Shown here piece by piece: positions 35,178 to 44,858 of a stretch of 64,000 bases of DNA. Both the position numbers and the translations under genes were made by a program. Positions within the stretch are counted from its first letter, which is position 1. Each line of letters starts with the position of its first letter. The DNA lies in the NCBI RefSeq assembly GCF_001467585.1, contig NZ_LNXY01000020.1, forward strand, positions 584,732 through 648,731. Reading direction: 5' to 3'. The DNA is from Legionella drozanskii LLAP-1. GTDB lineage: Bacteria; Pseudomonadota; Gammaproteobacteria; Legionellales; Legionellaceae. The notes under the pieces are model-generated. The model saw nothing but the letters and a program-made list of their open reading frames with translations, was not told where the DNA came from and searched no databases.

Positions 35178-35253
35178 GTCCCCATCGTCTAGAGGCCTAG
35201 GACACTGCCCTTTCACGGCGGTAACAGGGGTTCGAATCCCCTTGGGGACGCCA
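35178..35253 (+). tRNA. tRNA-Glu(TTC), copy 2
   Basis: Identical over all 76 nt to the copy at 35062-35137 and separated from it by 40 bp of unrelated sequence, so a tandem duplication limited to the gene itself. Confidence 0.95.
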
Positions 35254-35320
35254 TCTAAAACGATGGTTATTTGTAGAATTCTTCTGCATTGCTACTTGCT
35301 CATGCTTTCGTTGTATCCCG

Positions 35321-36304
35321 CTATTCATTCTTAGGCGGAGCCATAAATTCGGCACCTACCGGTTCCTGAATGTCCTGATTAAGAATCTTATCAATTTGCT
35401 TCATTGCTCTATCATCAAGAGTCCATCCCATCACCTCAGAAACATTGTCGAGTTGTTTTGGCTGCCTAGCTCCCCAAAGAGCAATGGTGTGGCCCTTATC
35501 CAATACCCAGCGGATTGCTAAAGCAAGAACATTTTTCTGATAATTAATTTGAGCAAACTGATCTAAGGCAGCTACCGCCTTGAGATATTCAGCAAATCTA
35601 GGTTGTTGGAATTTAGGATCTGTTTTTCTTAAATCATCGCCTCTAAATTGCGTATCGGAGGTCATTTTGCCGCTCAATAATCCCCGACATAATGAACCAT
35701 AAGCTAGGGTAACTAGGCCAGATTTTTCTGCGAAGGGGAGTATTTCTTCTTCTGCTTCTCGTTCAAAAAGATTATAAGGCGGTTGTATAGTATGAATGGG
35801 GGCAAACTTGAGAAACTCTTCCATTTGATTAATTGAAAAATTACTAAGACCAATTGCGCGAATTGTTCCTGCCTCCAATAAAGAATTTAAAGCATTTGCC
35901 GTTTCTTCAAAGGAGACTGATTGATCAGGCCAATGGATTTGATAAATGTCGATATAATCAGTTTGTAAGCGCTTAAGAGAATCTTTAATTTCTTGTTTAA
36001 TACGACTAGCCGAGGAGTTTCTGGTGATTTTGCCACTGGTCCAGTCTAATCCAACCTTGGTAGCAAGAATAATATTTTCCCGATGGCCCTTTTGTTTGAT
36101 TGCCTTACCGACAATTTCTTCAGAGCGACCAAAACCATAAACTGGCGCGGTATCCACCATATTGATACCTAATTCGAAGGCTTTATGGATGGTTTTTATA
36201 GCTTCTGATTCTTCCGTACCGCCCCACATCCAGCCGCCAATTGCCCAAGTTCCCAGGCAAACACGAGACGCTTTTTTTAAATGAGAGATTTGAATTGTTT
36301 CCAT
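35321..36304 (-). CDS. Aldo/keto reductase
   Basis: 327 residues of the AKR TIM-barrel family. The catalytic tetrad is recognisable: D in NMVDTAPVYGFGRSE with the Tyr four residues on, K in LATKVGLDW, and H in YQIHWPD. The NADPH site is suggested by the late SxR-type region around GARQPKQLDNVSEVMGW. It reduces aldehydes or ketones with NADPH; the true substrate is unknown. It is transcribed alone. Confidence 0.88.
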   Translation of the reverse strand: METIQISHLKKASRVCLGTWAIGGWMWGGTEESEAIKTIHKAFELGINMVDTAPVYGFGRSEEIVGKAIKQKGHRENIILATKVGLDWTSGKITRNSSASRIKQEIKDSLKRLQTDYIDIYQIHWPDQSVSFEETANALNSLLEAGTIRAIGLSNFSINQMEEFLKFAPIHTIQPPYNLFEREAEEEILPFAEKSGLVTLAYGSLCRGLLSGKMTSDTQFRGDDLRKTDPKFQQPRFAEYLKAVAALDQFAQINYQKNVLALAIRWVLDKGHTIALWGARQPKQLDNVSEVMGWTLDDRAMKQIDKILNQDIQEPVGAEFMAPPKNE

Positions 36305-36367
36305 ACAAGATCCTTAGCAATGAGCAAATAATATACAGCATCTATTAAGTTTAGTAGGATAAACAGC

Positions 36368-37690
36368 TCATAACCTTTCAAAAATGGTTCGCGTATTAAA
36401 TCCGAACAAGCGTTCGTGCATGCGGTGTGCATATTCATCGGTCATATTGGCAATATAATCACAGACTACGCGGAACGCATCTTCCTCTTCTTGAGCTTTT
36501 AGAAATAAGGCACGATTTTTATTATCCAATAGACTATTGGGGTTGGAACTAACGGCCTCAAAAAGTCGTAAAACAACCGTTTGGCCGCCATATTCAAAGG
36601 TCCGTGCCTCTTGCGAGTCGATAACATGTTGATGAATACACTGCATTAAATAATTCAATAAGGCAGCTGCTTCAGGTAATAGGGTAATATTATGTTTTAA
36701 TAAGGGATTTTCAAACGCCTCATTAGTGGTTGTAATATGAGTGGCAGTGATAAAATAATTCACCATTTGGCCAATCGCTTGTTTTCTATGATGCAGCTCT
36801 GGGCTAAACAATAAATCGAGTAACTGATGTTGATTTTTTTCCAACGCTGTCTTTCCTAGAAGTTCATTGAACTGCTGATTTTCTAGATGAGCACGGTTTA
36901 CCAAACGAAGGTGAATTGCATCTTCCAAATCATGAACACCATAAGCAATATCATCGGCTATATCCATAATTGAACAATCAAAGCTATGGTAGGCTGATTT
37001 TCCATGTTGATTCATTTGGGGCAATTGAGCTAGCGATTGAAATAACTGCCTATCCTGCTCAGAAAAAGGCGATAAAAGCCAGTCAATCTCAGGTTGTTCG
37101 CAATCAAAATAAGCTTTAGGAGGTAACCAATCATTAATACGGATTGTTTTATTTAAAGATTCAACAGATTGGGGTACTTCAGGCGCAACGACTCGAGCGC
37201 GATTGACAGGGTATTTAAGAATGCCGAGAAGAGCGCGGCGAGTTAAATCCAGTCCATAAACCCCATAGCTGTTTTCAACTTTTGTTAATAAGCGCAAAGT
37301 TTGGCCATTTCCTTCAAAACCACCATGGTTACGCATCATGTAATTAAGAGCAACTTCACCGCCATGGCCAAAAGGAGGGTGGCCAATATCATGTAGCAAA
37401 CAAACGACAGTGATTAAATCTTCGCTCGGCAATATACCCGGCAAAATAGAGTGCTGGTGATTGATAGCAAGATTACGGACGATACTACAACCAATGGAAC
37501 CAACTTCTAGTGAATGAGTTAATCGAGTGCGGTGAAAATCGCCTTCATCCGTTCCTAAAATCTGAGTTTTTCGTTGGAGACGACGAAAGGCAGGGCAATG
37601 AATAACTCGTGTTCGATCTCGTTCGTAGGGATCGCGATGATCCTGATCTCCTCGTTGATGAGATTGCCCTGAGCGCCTATGAGTCCACAT
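36368..37690 (-). CDS. dgt: dGTPase-like HD-domain phosphohydrolase
   Basis: 440 residues. N-terminal YERDRTRVIHCPAFRRLQRKTQI and FHRTRLTHSLEVGSIG are the dGTP triphosphohydrolase signature; the HD metal site is LLHDIGHPPFGHGGE, with the later partner in DIADDIAYGVHDLEDA. Such enzymes split dNTPs to nucleoside and triphosphate. Full length and intact. It starts with an ATG close to a divergent lipoprotein gene. Confidence 0.9.
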   Translation of the reverse strand: MWTHRRSGQSHQRGDQDHRDPYERDRTRVIHCPAFRRLQRKTQILGTDEGDFHRTRLTHSLEVGSIGCSIVRNLAINHQHSILPGILPSEDLITVVCLLHDIGHPPFGHGGEVALNYMMRNHGGFEGNGQTLRLLTKVENSYGVYGLDLTRRALLGILKYPVNRARVVAPEVPQSVESLNKTIRINDWLPPKAYFDCEQPEIDWLLSPFSEQDRQLFQSLAQLPQMNQHGKSAYHSFDCSIMDIADDIAYGVHDLEDAIHLRLVNRAHLENQQFNELLGKTALEKNQHQLLDLLFSPELHHRKQAIGQMVNYFITATHITTTNEAFENPLLKHNITLLPEAAALLNYLMQCIHQHVIDSQEARTFEYGGQTVVLRLFEAVSSNPNSLLDNKNRALFLKAQEEEDAFRVVCDYIANMTDEYAHRMHERLFGFNTRTIFERL

Positions 37691-37879
37691 TTTTAATCAT
37701 CACCACATTCAGTCGTCGCATTAAAAATCCAATACTGTATGCGATAACCGCTATTGAAACAACCTACAGTAAAAAAATTCAAGCAAATCGGGTGAAACTG
37801 GAATCATTTATGCTTATAAGCAGCTAAAGAGGGGCAGAGTTTTACCCATCCCAAAAAGAATAAGAATAACGGGAGCGCC

Positions 37880-38419
37880 ATGATGAATAAAGTACAATTT
37901 TTAACAATCTGTCTTTGTACAAGTGGCCTGACAGCTTGTCTAAGCGACCAGCAAAACTATTATACAATGTACAGTACCAATCAACCTTATAAGCTTCAAA
38001 GTACCCAGTTTTATCCGCAAGCCTATGATGGAACGGCAAATTATGGTGAGTTTACACAGGGAGATCGCGAAGTCTCGGTGCCGGATTCCTATTATACTGG
38101 TTCCTACCATTCTCCAGCTTCTCATAAAGCTATAGACCGTAATTGGGTAAATGATCAGAATCCTAATGGATATACTATTCAATTAGGGGAAAGTGAAAAA
38201 GCATCCCAAGTTGCTGGAAAGCTTTATAAAGCACCGAAAAAAGATCGAATGGCAGAAGTAAAATGCAATCGCGATGGTAAAAGTTATTATAAAGGCGTTT
38301 ACGGTAGTTATAATAATTATCAAGAAGCGCAGCAAGCACTTAACAATTTACCTCCAGAACTTCGACAAAGCGCTGGGATTAAGAATTGGAGTAGCATCCA
38401 AGCGAACACTAGTAATTAA
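37880..38419 (+). CDS. SPOR-domain lipoprotein
   Basis: 179 residues. The signal ends in a lipobox (GLTAC, Cys at about 20). The next 90 residues are Tyr/Gln/Ser-rich. A C-terminal SPOR-like domain runs from about 100 (YTIQLGES) to the end, with SYYKGVYGSYNNYQEAQQALNNL. SPOR domains bind denuded peptidoglycan at the division septum. It is convergent with lspM, ending one base from it. A septal or peptidoglycan role is inferred. Confidence 0.75.
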   Translation: MMNKVQFLTICLCTSGLTACLSDQQNYYTMYSTNQPYKLQSTQFYPQAYDGTANYGEFTQGDREVSVPDSYYTGSYHSPASHKAIDRNWVNDQNPNGYTIQLGESEKASQVAGKLYKAPKKDRMAEVKCNRDGKSYYKGVYGSYNNYQEAQQALNNLPPELRQSAGIKNWSSIQANTSN

Positions 38420-38420
38420 C

Positions 38421-38894
38421 TTATTTGGCTGAGATAACTACCATGAGTTTTACTACACCGGGGGTTTCAGTCCGTTCAGCAGAAAATTGTTTAAAGGTAA
38501 GGACATAGTCATTACTCAAAGACCATAACCAGCTTAAAAATGGATTATAGGGTACTCGATCATAGGATAGTTGAATATCACCGGTACCCGTTTGCTGGAG
38601 TTGATAAACAAATTTTTGTAAGGAATTAGAGTTCAATTGATTGCCAATTAACGCGAGTAGCTTGGCATTGGTAATTGCTTGAGACCTTTTTTGCGATCTT
38701 GGTTGCTGGCGAACTTGTTGAATCCAAGTTAAAGTCTCCTGTTTTTCTTTAAATTCTTTCGATTTATTATTCACTGCTGTGGTTAGTGGCGAATAGACTA
38801 AAAGGTAGAATAAATAAATTAAAACACAGATAGAACCGATAGCTGCCATCCAGCGTTCACGCTCGTTTAAATTATGCCAATGATTCGCTATCAC
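38421..38894 (-). CDS. lspM: Type II secretion protein GspM
   Basis: 157 residues: a short cytoplasmic start with NERERWMAAIGSICVLIYLFYLLVYSPL (the GspM membrane helix), then a coiled segment and a small periplasmic ferredoxin-like domain. It overlaps lspL by 4 bp. GspM supports GspL and the ATPase in the inner-membrane platform. The other type II genes are not in this window, as in Legionella, where the lsp genes are scattered. Confidence 0.83.
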   Translation of the reverse strand: MIANHWHNLNERERWMAAIGSICVLIYLFYLLVYSPLTTAVNNKSKEFKEKQETLTWIQQVRQQPRSQKRSQAITNAKLLALIGNQLNSNSLQKFVYQLQQTGTGDIQLSYDRVPYNPFLSWLWSLSNDYVLTFKQFSAERTETPGVVKLMVVISAK

Positions 38895-40048
38895 AGGGTA
38901 AGCTCCAAGGTACTGACTACCTGTTGGTTGAGTGTAGACGCTTGAGTTTGTTTAACCTTGACCTTCTCTTTTTCTAAGGCCGCCTGGAAACCCGCTAAGC
39001 TTTCAAAATTTTTCGTTGCTAAAGTGACTAAGAGTGTTTTATTTTGAAACCGTAGTTGCTCTATGGTAATTGGATTTTCTTTGACTGTTTTCGTTAATTT
39101 ATCGAGTAAAGTCCAAAAGGTAAAATCAGAATTGTTTTGATTGGATTTCAATAGCTGGCTAATGCGAAATTTGGGGCTGATAACTTGATGAGATTGAGGA
39201 AAAAATTCTCGATAAATAACCGCTGTTTTTTCATTCACTTCATTTAGATCTTTATTAAGGAAATAAATTTTCATAGCATTGACTGCAAGAACGGATAGCA
39301 ACCACAGCATGCACATGCCAAAGGCTGCTTGATATAAGCGTTTGGTTTTGCTTTGGCTACCATCATGTTGCAATTCACCTTGACAGAGATTGAGTGGTCT
39401 GGTGGTTGATAAACGCTGAGCCAGCCAAGTATAGGAAGATTCTTCCTGCTCGATGAGTTGTGCTTCAGTGGGTTTGAGCTGTGATTTATCGCTATCTGAA
39501 AAACAGTAAATCGTTTGTTCTTTAGTCCATTTATCCAGATAAAACGGCATCAGATCTGGACTTAAAGCACCCTGAAAACTGTCATCATTGATTAATAAAA
39601 ACGAATCCATCATAGCAATTTCTTGAGGTTTAAGAGCAAACCAATCGAGCGTTAAATTATCAAAATTGATCTGATGCTCATCAAAAAAACTTATCAGTTC
39701 CTTTAGATAATTTTTATCTCCCACAACGACTAAATATCTTCCCGCTTGATAATAGTTGCGATCAAAAGCAAATTGCAGTGTATCAACGTTTTGCGCTAAT
39801 CGCTCTTCCAAAGCAAAAGGAATTGCGGCTCGTGCTTTGCGATCGGGAAGCCAGGGTAGTTCAATTTGATGTAAGCTAAAGTGACGACTTGACGCCACGA
39901 TATACGTTTGGGCATTGGTTTGAAGGGTTTTAATTTCCGCAAAGTCCCGTTGCGCGAGAGGAGCATCAATCTGACCTTTTGCATCTAACCTTAAACTCAA
40001 ACAATTGTTTTCGTTAAGGTGTTGAGTAAAAAGAAAGCAAGTGGTCAC
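38891..40048 (-). CDS. lspL: Type II secretion protein GspL
   Basis: 385 residues: an actin-like cytoplasmic domain (about 1-240, with LPWLPDRKARAAIPFALEERLA), one membrane helix at about 245-265 and a periplasmic ferredoxin-like domain. GspL binds the secretion ATPase GspE. It begins with GTG at 40048 after AAGGACG. The downstream gene is lspM. A slightly short C-terminal domain is the only difference from the usual form. Confidence 0.85.
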   Translation of the reverse strand: MTTCFLFTQHLNENNCLSLRLDAKGQIDAPLAQRDFAEIKTLQTNAQTYIVASSRHFSLHQIELPWLPDRKARAAIPFALEERLAQNVDTLQFAFDRNYYQAGRYLVVVGDKNYLKELISFFDEHQINFDNLTLDWFALKPQEIAMMDSFLLINDDSFQGALSPDLMPFYLDKWTKEQTIYCFSDSDKSQLKPTEAQLIEQEESSYTWLAQRLSTTRPLNLCQGELQHDGSQSKTKRLYQAAFGMCMLWLLSVLAVNAMKIYFLNKDLNEVNEKTAVIYREFFPQSHQVISPKFRISQLLKSNQNNSDFTFWTLLDKLTKTVKENPITIEQLRFQNKTLLVTLATKNFESLAGFQAALEKEKVKVKQTQASTLNQQVVSTLELTL

Positions 40049-40072
40049 ATTGACGTCCTTAATAAATGAACA

Positions 40073-41092
40073 TTATACGTAGGCGAATTTTCTCCCAACG
40101 GTATTCATTGCCCACTGACTTTTTAGTTGCTGAGAGAATAGATAAACAGCCATAGCATATTGTGGACTGGCGTTATACCGTGTAATGACATAAAAGTTGG
40201 GATAAGCCAACCAAAATTCCTGTCCTGTTTGCGTTGTTAATTCAATTAAACCTACTTTAGAAGGCGTATTTGCTGCTGCAGTAAGAGGTTTAATTCCGGC
40301 TGCTTCCAACTGCTGAACACGATAGACTGCTGTTTTATAAGTTGTATTAATCTTTTTATAGTCAAAGCCTTCGACTTGAGCAGGTTGGGCAATGCCTTGG
40401 TTCGATTTCCAACCGTGTTTATGGAAATAATTAGCGACGCTTGCAATGACCGCATTATCATCGTTCATTAAATCGATTTTTACATTTGGAGAAAAATTAG
40501 CGGCATAGTTACGATAACTTGAAGGCATGAATTGGGGTTTGCCCATGGCTCCGGCATAAGAGCCAAGATATTGGGTGGGTGGAACCTGGTGTTCACGGCA
40601 AAGTAATAAATATTCACCTAATTCTTTGGTAAAAAATGGTGAGCGTTTGGGATAATTAAAGGCCAGCGTCGATAAGGCATCCAAAACACGATAAGTACCC
40701 TGATGTTTACCATAAAGTGTCTCAACACCAATGATCGCTACGATGATGTTTGCAGGAACACCGTATTTTTTTTCGGCTTTATCTAAAGCAGCTTGATTGG
40801 TACGCCAAAATTCCATACCTGCCTGGACTCTTTCAGGTGTTAGGAATAATTGTTTGTAAACGTCCCAGCTCTTTTTTTCAAAGGGCTTATCCATTGATTC
40901 AATAATTTGAGGTTGCAACTGAACATCGCTCATCACAGCGACGAGTTCTTTTCTGTCAAATTTGTGCTCTTTGACCATATGATTGATAAAATTCTGCACA
41001 TCTTTACGTTGGGAGAATGCCAGGTCCGCTTGGGCTATACAACTACCGAGTAGCAATATAAGGCTGAAACAGATCGTAATTAATCGTTGCAT
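40073..41092 (-). CDS. mltB: Lytic murein transglycosylase B
   Basis: 339 residues with a lipobox-like signal (LLLGSC, Cys at about 17). Catalytic-domain motifs: IIVAIIGVETLYGKHQGTYRVLDAL (with the catalytic Glu), then FMPSSYRNYAANF and DLMNDDNAVIASVANYFHKHGW, diagnostic of MltB. It cleaves peptidoglycan glycan strands with formation of anhydro-muramic acid, at the inner face of the outer membrane. Usual length. It is divergent from lepA. Confidence 0.92.
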   Translation of the reverse strand: MQRLITICFSLILLLGSCIAQADLAFSQRKDVQNFINHMVKEHKFDRKELVAVMSDVQLQPQIIESMDKPFEKKSWDVYKQLFLTPERVQAGMEFWRTNQAALDKAEKKYGVPANIIVAIIGVETLYGKHQGTYRVLDALSTLAFNYPKRSPFFTKELGEYLLLCREHQVPPTQYLGSYAGAMGKPQFMPSSYRNYAANFSPNVKIDLMNDDNAVIASVANYFHKHGWKSNQGIAQPAQVEGFDYKKINTTYKTAVYRVQQLEAAGIKPLTAAANTPSKVGLIELTTQTGQEFWLAYPNFYVITRYNASPQYAMAVYLFSQQLKSQWAMNTVGRKFAYV

Positions 41093-41412
41093 TGGTCATC
41101 CTTATCTGAATTCAAAAAACGCCGATTGTATTAAGAAAATCAAGTAACAGCAATTTTTTTACATCACTAGCAGTTTTGCTGCAGCACAACTCATTAAGTA
41201 AATCATCTCTATTTTCTATTTGCAATGTCCTTATGATTGAAGACTGGTTAATCAGCTTAGCTCGCTCTGCGAGAGCGAATTCCTAGGGAGCATCGAACAT
41301 AAATCCCCAATCGTACAGCCTAATTATGATTTTGCGCTGAAATCTAATATTTTGAAGTAGCTTGAGCATTATAATTCAGCTAGAATACGCAATTTATTAG
41401 CAGGTTTTTCAG
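41093..41412. other. Intergenic region between divergent mltB and lepA
   Basis: 320 bp without a supported gene. It holds a perfect 7-bp stem, 3-nt loop hairpin at 41262-41278 (TCGCTCT/AGAGCGA) and a TATAAT at 41370-41375, but no well-spaced -35 for it. The hairpin lies between diverging genes, so it is more likely a repeat or operator than a terminator. Confidence 0.5.
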
Positions 41413-43218
41413 TTGAGTGATCTAAATCGAATCCGTAATTTTTCTATCATTGCCCATATTGATCATGGTAAATCAACCCTAGCTGATCGATTTATTCAGC
41501 TTTGTGGCGGATTAACTGATAGAGAAATGTCAGAACAAGTACTCGATTCGATGGATATCGAGCGAGAAAGAGGCATCACTATTAAAGCGCAAAGTGTTTC
41601 TTTGAATTATAAAGCGCGTGATGGCAAAACCTATTTACTCAATTTCATCGATACTCCAGGTCATGTTGATTTTAGCTATGAAGTATCTCGCTCACTTGCT
41701 GCCTGTGAAGGCGCGATTTTAGTTGTGGATGCGGCCCAAGGGGTCGAAGCGCAGACCGTTGCAGTTTGTTATACCGCGATTGATCAATCATTAGAAATAT
41801 TGCCCGTTCTTAATAAGATTGATTTGCCTCAGGCCGAACCTGACCGTGTGATTGCCGAAATTGAAGATATTATTGGTCTTGAGGCCCATGATGCAATTCG
41901 TGCAAGTGCAAAAAGTGGTGTAGGCGTGGAGGATGTTCTTGAAGGTATTGTTGCTAAAATTCCTCCACCCCAAGGCGATATTGATGCCCCTTTACAAGCT
42001 CTAATTATTGATTCTTGGTTTGACAGTTACCTCGGCGTTGTTTCGCTTGTTCGGATTGCCAATGGCAGTGTACGAAAGGGGGATAAAATGCGTGTGATGT
42101 CAACTGGACGCACCTATGAAATTGATCAGGTGGGTATTTTTACACCCAAACGTACCAAGCTCGACGTCTTGCAAGCTGGAGAGGTCGGTTATGTTGTAGC
42201 CGGTATTAAAGAAATTCAAGGCGCTCCTGTCGGGGACACTTTAACGCTTGAAAAGAATCAAGCTTCTACTCCTTTACCTGGATTTAAGCGAGTTAAACCG
42301 CAAGTTTACGCGGGTCTATTCCCAATCGGTGCTGATGATTTTGAAGCCTTTCGTGAAGCTTTAGCCAAATTAAGTCTTAACGATGCCTCATTGTTTTATG
42401 AGCCAGAATCCTCCGAGGCGCTTGGTTTTGGTTTTCGCTGTGGCTTTTTAGGTATGCTGCATATGGAAATTATCCAAGAGAGACTCGAGCGAGAATATAA
42501 TTTAGATTTAATATCAACTGCACCGACGGTAGTTTATCAAGTGGTCACAACCAAAGACGAGACCCTGATGATTGATAATCCCTCGCAATTGCCCCCTCCA
42601 CAGCAAATAAAACAAATGTTTGAGCCGATTGTGCGGGCTAATATTTTAGTGCCACAAGATTATTTGGGACAAATTATTACTCTTTGTATTGAACGTCGTG
42701 GTGTACAGATTAATATGATGTATAGCGGTCGCCAGGTATCGGTTACCTATGATATCCCTATGAGTGAGGTCGTATCTGACTTTTTTGATAAATTAAAATC
42801 AGTAAGTCGTGGCTACGCTTCGCTTGATTACAATTTTATACGTTTTGAAGAAGCGGCATTGGTCAAGATGGACGTGCTCATTAACAATGACCGGGTCGAT
42901 GCTTTGGCAGTTATTGTACATAAAGACGCTGCTTACAATCGGGGTAAAGCCCTCGTTGAAAAGATGCGCGAGCTTATTCCACGCCAAATGTTTGATGTTG
43001 CAATTCAAGCTGCTTTAGGTAATCACATTATCGCCCGTCAAACAGTAAAAGCGCTGCGTAAAAACGTAACGGCAAAATGTTACGGTGGAGATATCACGCG
43101 TAAACGAAAGCTGTTGGAAAAACAAAAAGCGGGTAAAAAACGCATGAAACAGCTTGGTCATGTAGAAATTCCGCAAGAAGCCTTTATGGCTGTGTTCCAA
43201 ACGGATAGGAAAAAATAG
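41413..43218 (+). CDS. lepA: Elongation factor 4 (LepA)
   Basis: 601 residues, full length. GTPase motifs: [10 protein letters not shown] (G1), the RGITIK switch I, DTPGH (G3) and NKIDLP (G4). EF-G-like domains follow and the LepA-specific C-terminus ends [17 protein letters not shown]. It starts with TTG at 41413 (SDLNRIRN follows). LepA back-translocates or remodels ribosomes. It begins a lepA-lepB-rnc cluster. Confidence 0.96.
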   Translation: MSDLNRIRNFSIIAHIDHGKSTLADRFIQLCGGLTDREMSEQVLDSMDIERERGITIKAQSVSLNYKARDGKTYLLNFIDTPGHVDFSYEVSRSLAACEGAILVVDAAQGVEAQTVAVCYTAIDQSLEILPVLNKIDLPQAEPDRVIAEIEDIIGLEAHDAIRASAKSGVGVEDVLEGIVAKIPPPQGDIDAPLQALIIDSWFDSYLGVVSLVRIANGSVRKGDKMRVMSTGRTYEIDQVGIFTPKRTKLDVLQAGEVGYVVAGIKEIQGAPVGDTLTLEKNQASTPLPGFKRVKPQVYAGLFPIGADDFEAFREALAKLSLNDASLFYEPESSEALGFGFRCGFLGMLHMEIIQERLEREYNLDLISTAPTVVYQVVTTKDETLMIDNPSQLPPPQQIKQMFEPIVRANILVPQDYLGQIITLCIERRGVQINMMYSGRQVSVTYDIPMSEVVSDFFDKLKSVSRGYASLDYNFIRFEEAALVKMDVLINNDRVDALAVIVHKDAAYNRGKALVEKMRELIPRQMFDVAIQAALGNHIIARQTVKALRKNVTAKCYGGDITRKRKLLEKQKAGKKRMKQLGHVEIPQEAFMAVFQTDRKK

Positions 43219-43254
43219 GATTTTTTTAAATAAAATAGCAATAGGAAACAATGC

Positions 43255-44010
43255 ATGAATTTCGCTCTGTTGTTAGTTGTTCTTTCTTTTATAACGGGAA
43301 TCATTTATTTATTTGATATTCTTTTTTGGGCTAAAAAGCGTGCACCCGAACAAAAGCCTGGGAAGATTATTGAATATTCGCGTTCCTTTTTTCCTGTTTT
43401 TTTCCTTGTATTGATTTTGCGTTCTTTTTTAATAGAGCCGTTTCGCATTCCTTCTGGTTCTTTAGAGCCAACCCTACTAGTGGGCGATTTTCTTGCAGTT
43501 AATAAATTCGCTTATGGGTTTAGGCTGCCAGTTTGGGAAAAGAAAATAATTCCGATTTCTAATCCTAAAACCGGCGAGATAGCCGTTTTTCGTTGGCCGC
43601 CGGATCCAAGTTATGACTATATCAAACGCGTCATTGGCGTCCCTGGCGATAAAATTAGTTACCACAATAAAGTCTTAACCATTAATGGAAAGGAAATGAA
43701 GCAAACTTTCGTTGAATACACAACCGACGAAAGCTCAGGAAAAGCCGTTGCTAAATACCAAGAAGATTTAAATGGTATCCTTCATGATATTTATATTCGA
43801 CCTGAGGTTGCGGCTGAGGATTTTGATATAGAAGTCCCAAAAGGACAGTATTTTATGATGGGTGATAATCGCGATGACAGTGCGGATAGCCGCTTTTGGG
43901 GCTTCACGGCTGATGAATATTTGCGCGGCAAAGCATTTATCGTCTGGATGAGCTGGGATGGAAAAACCGACAGAGTAAGATGGTCAAGAATAGGGCGCTT
44001 TATTAATTAG
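43255..44010 (+). CDS. lepB: Signal peptidase I
   Basis: 251 residues with two N-terminal membrane helices. The catalytic Ser is in FRIPSGSLEPTLLVGD and the general-base Lys in YIKRVIGVPGD; the boxes MGDNRDDSADSRFWG and the C-terminus are intact. The Ser-box has Leu where many have Met. It removes signal peptides from Sec and Tat substrates. It starts 36 bp after lepA. Confidence 0.95.
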   Translation: MNFALLLVVLSFITGIIYLFDILFWAKKRAPEQKPGKIIEYSRSFFPVFFLVLILRSFLIEPFRIPSGSLEPTLLVGDFLAVNKFAYGFRLPVWEKKIIPISNPKTGEIAVFRWPPDPSYDYIKRVIGVPGDKISYHNKVLTINGKEMKQTFVEYTTDESSGKAVAKYQEDLNGILHDIYIRPEVAAEDFDIEVPKGQYFMMGDNRDDSADSRFWGFTADEYLRGKAFIVWMSWDGKTDRVRWSRIGRFIN

Positions 44011-44072
44011 TATATAATCTGTGTAATGATAAATTTGACCTATCCTTAAATAGGATTATTTTTAAGAGGTAA

Positions 44073-44756
44073 ATGTTGGTTCGCATCGATTTGCAACGTC
44101 TCAGTAGACGATTAGGCTATGAATTTAAAAAGAGTGCCTATTTAAAACAAGCATTAACACATTGTAGCGCTGGCAGTGAAAATAATGAGCGTTATGAGTT
44201 TTTGGGTGATTCTATTTTAAGCTTCGTCATTGCCAATGCCTTATTTACCTTATTTCCAGAACAAAGTGAGGGCCAACTAAGTCGATTACGCGCTTTTTTA
44301 GTCAAAGGCGAAACACTTGCTGAAATAGCAGCAGAAATCGAATTAGGAGATTTTTTATACCTTGGTCAAGGGGAACTGAAAAGTGGCGGTTTCCGTCGCG
44401 CCTCTATACTCGCAGATGCTTTAGAAGCAGTGATTGCTGCTGTTTTTCTTGATGGCGGATTTGTTGAAAGTCAACAATTGATTCTTAAGCTGTATAGTTC
44501 ACGTTTAGAAGATAAAAATCTAAATAACAACCTAAAAGACCCCAAAACGCAGTTGCAAGAGTATTTACAGTCCAAGAAAAAACCTCTACCCGAATATAGT
44601 TTATCTAAAATAGAAGGTGAGGAACATGATCAAATCTTTCATGTGATTTGTAAAGTTAGCGGAATCAAAACACCGACAGTAGGCTATGGTTCTAATCGAA
44701 GAAAAGCTGAGCAGCATGCCGCAGAGCAATTGTTACAGCAATTGAAGAATTCTTAA
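44073..44756 (+). CDS. rnc: Ribonuclease III
   Basis: 227 residues. The RNase III signature ERYEFLGDSILSFVIA is present, the second metal-site glutamate is in LADALEAVIAAVFLDGG, and a double-stranded-RNA binding domain covers about 155-225. It processes rRNA and structured mRNAs. Standard length. Third gene of the lepA-lepB-rnc block, the usual order in gammaproteobacteria. Confidence 0.96.
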   Translation: MLVRIDLQRLSRRLGYEFKKSAYLKQALTHCSAGSENNERYEFLGDSILSFVIANALFTLFPEQSEGQLSRLRAFLVKGETLAEIAAEIELGDFLYLGQGELKSGGFRRASILADALEAVIAAVFLDGGFVESQQLILKLYSSRLEDKNLNNNLKDPKTQLQEYLQSKKKPLPEYSLSKIEGEEHDQIFHVICKVSGIKTPTVGYGSNRRKAEQHAAEQLLQQLKNS

Positions 44757-44797
44757 AGATTTTGGTCTTGTTTGTCTTTGCGAATTACTTTTAAATC

Positions 44798-44844
44798 CGT
44801 CATTGCGAAGAGAATAGCGACGAAGCAACCCAGCGCAATTGACG
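44798..44844. repeat. CGTCATTGCG hairpin repeat
   Basis: CGTCATTGCG at the left end pairs with CGCAATTGACG at the right end (one bulged base). The inner text GCGACGAAGCAACCCAG belongs to a class of short palindromes (GTCATTGCGAGC-AAGCAATCCAG type) known to be scattered through several bacterial genomes. It lies between convergent rnc and the ABC-F gene and may also stop transcription. Confidence 0.55.
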
Positions 44845-44858
44845 AATTTCAAGAAAGC

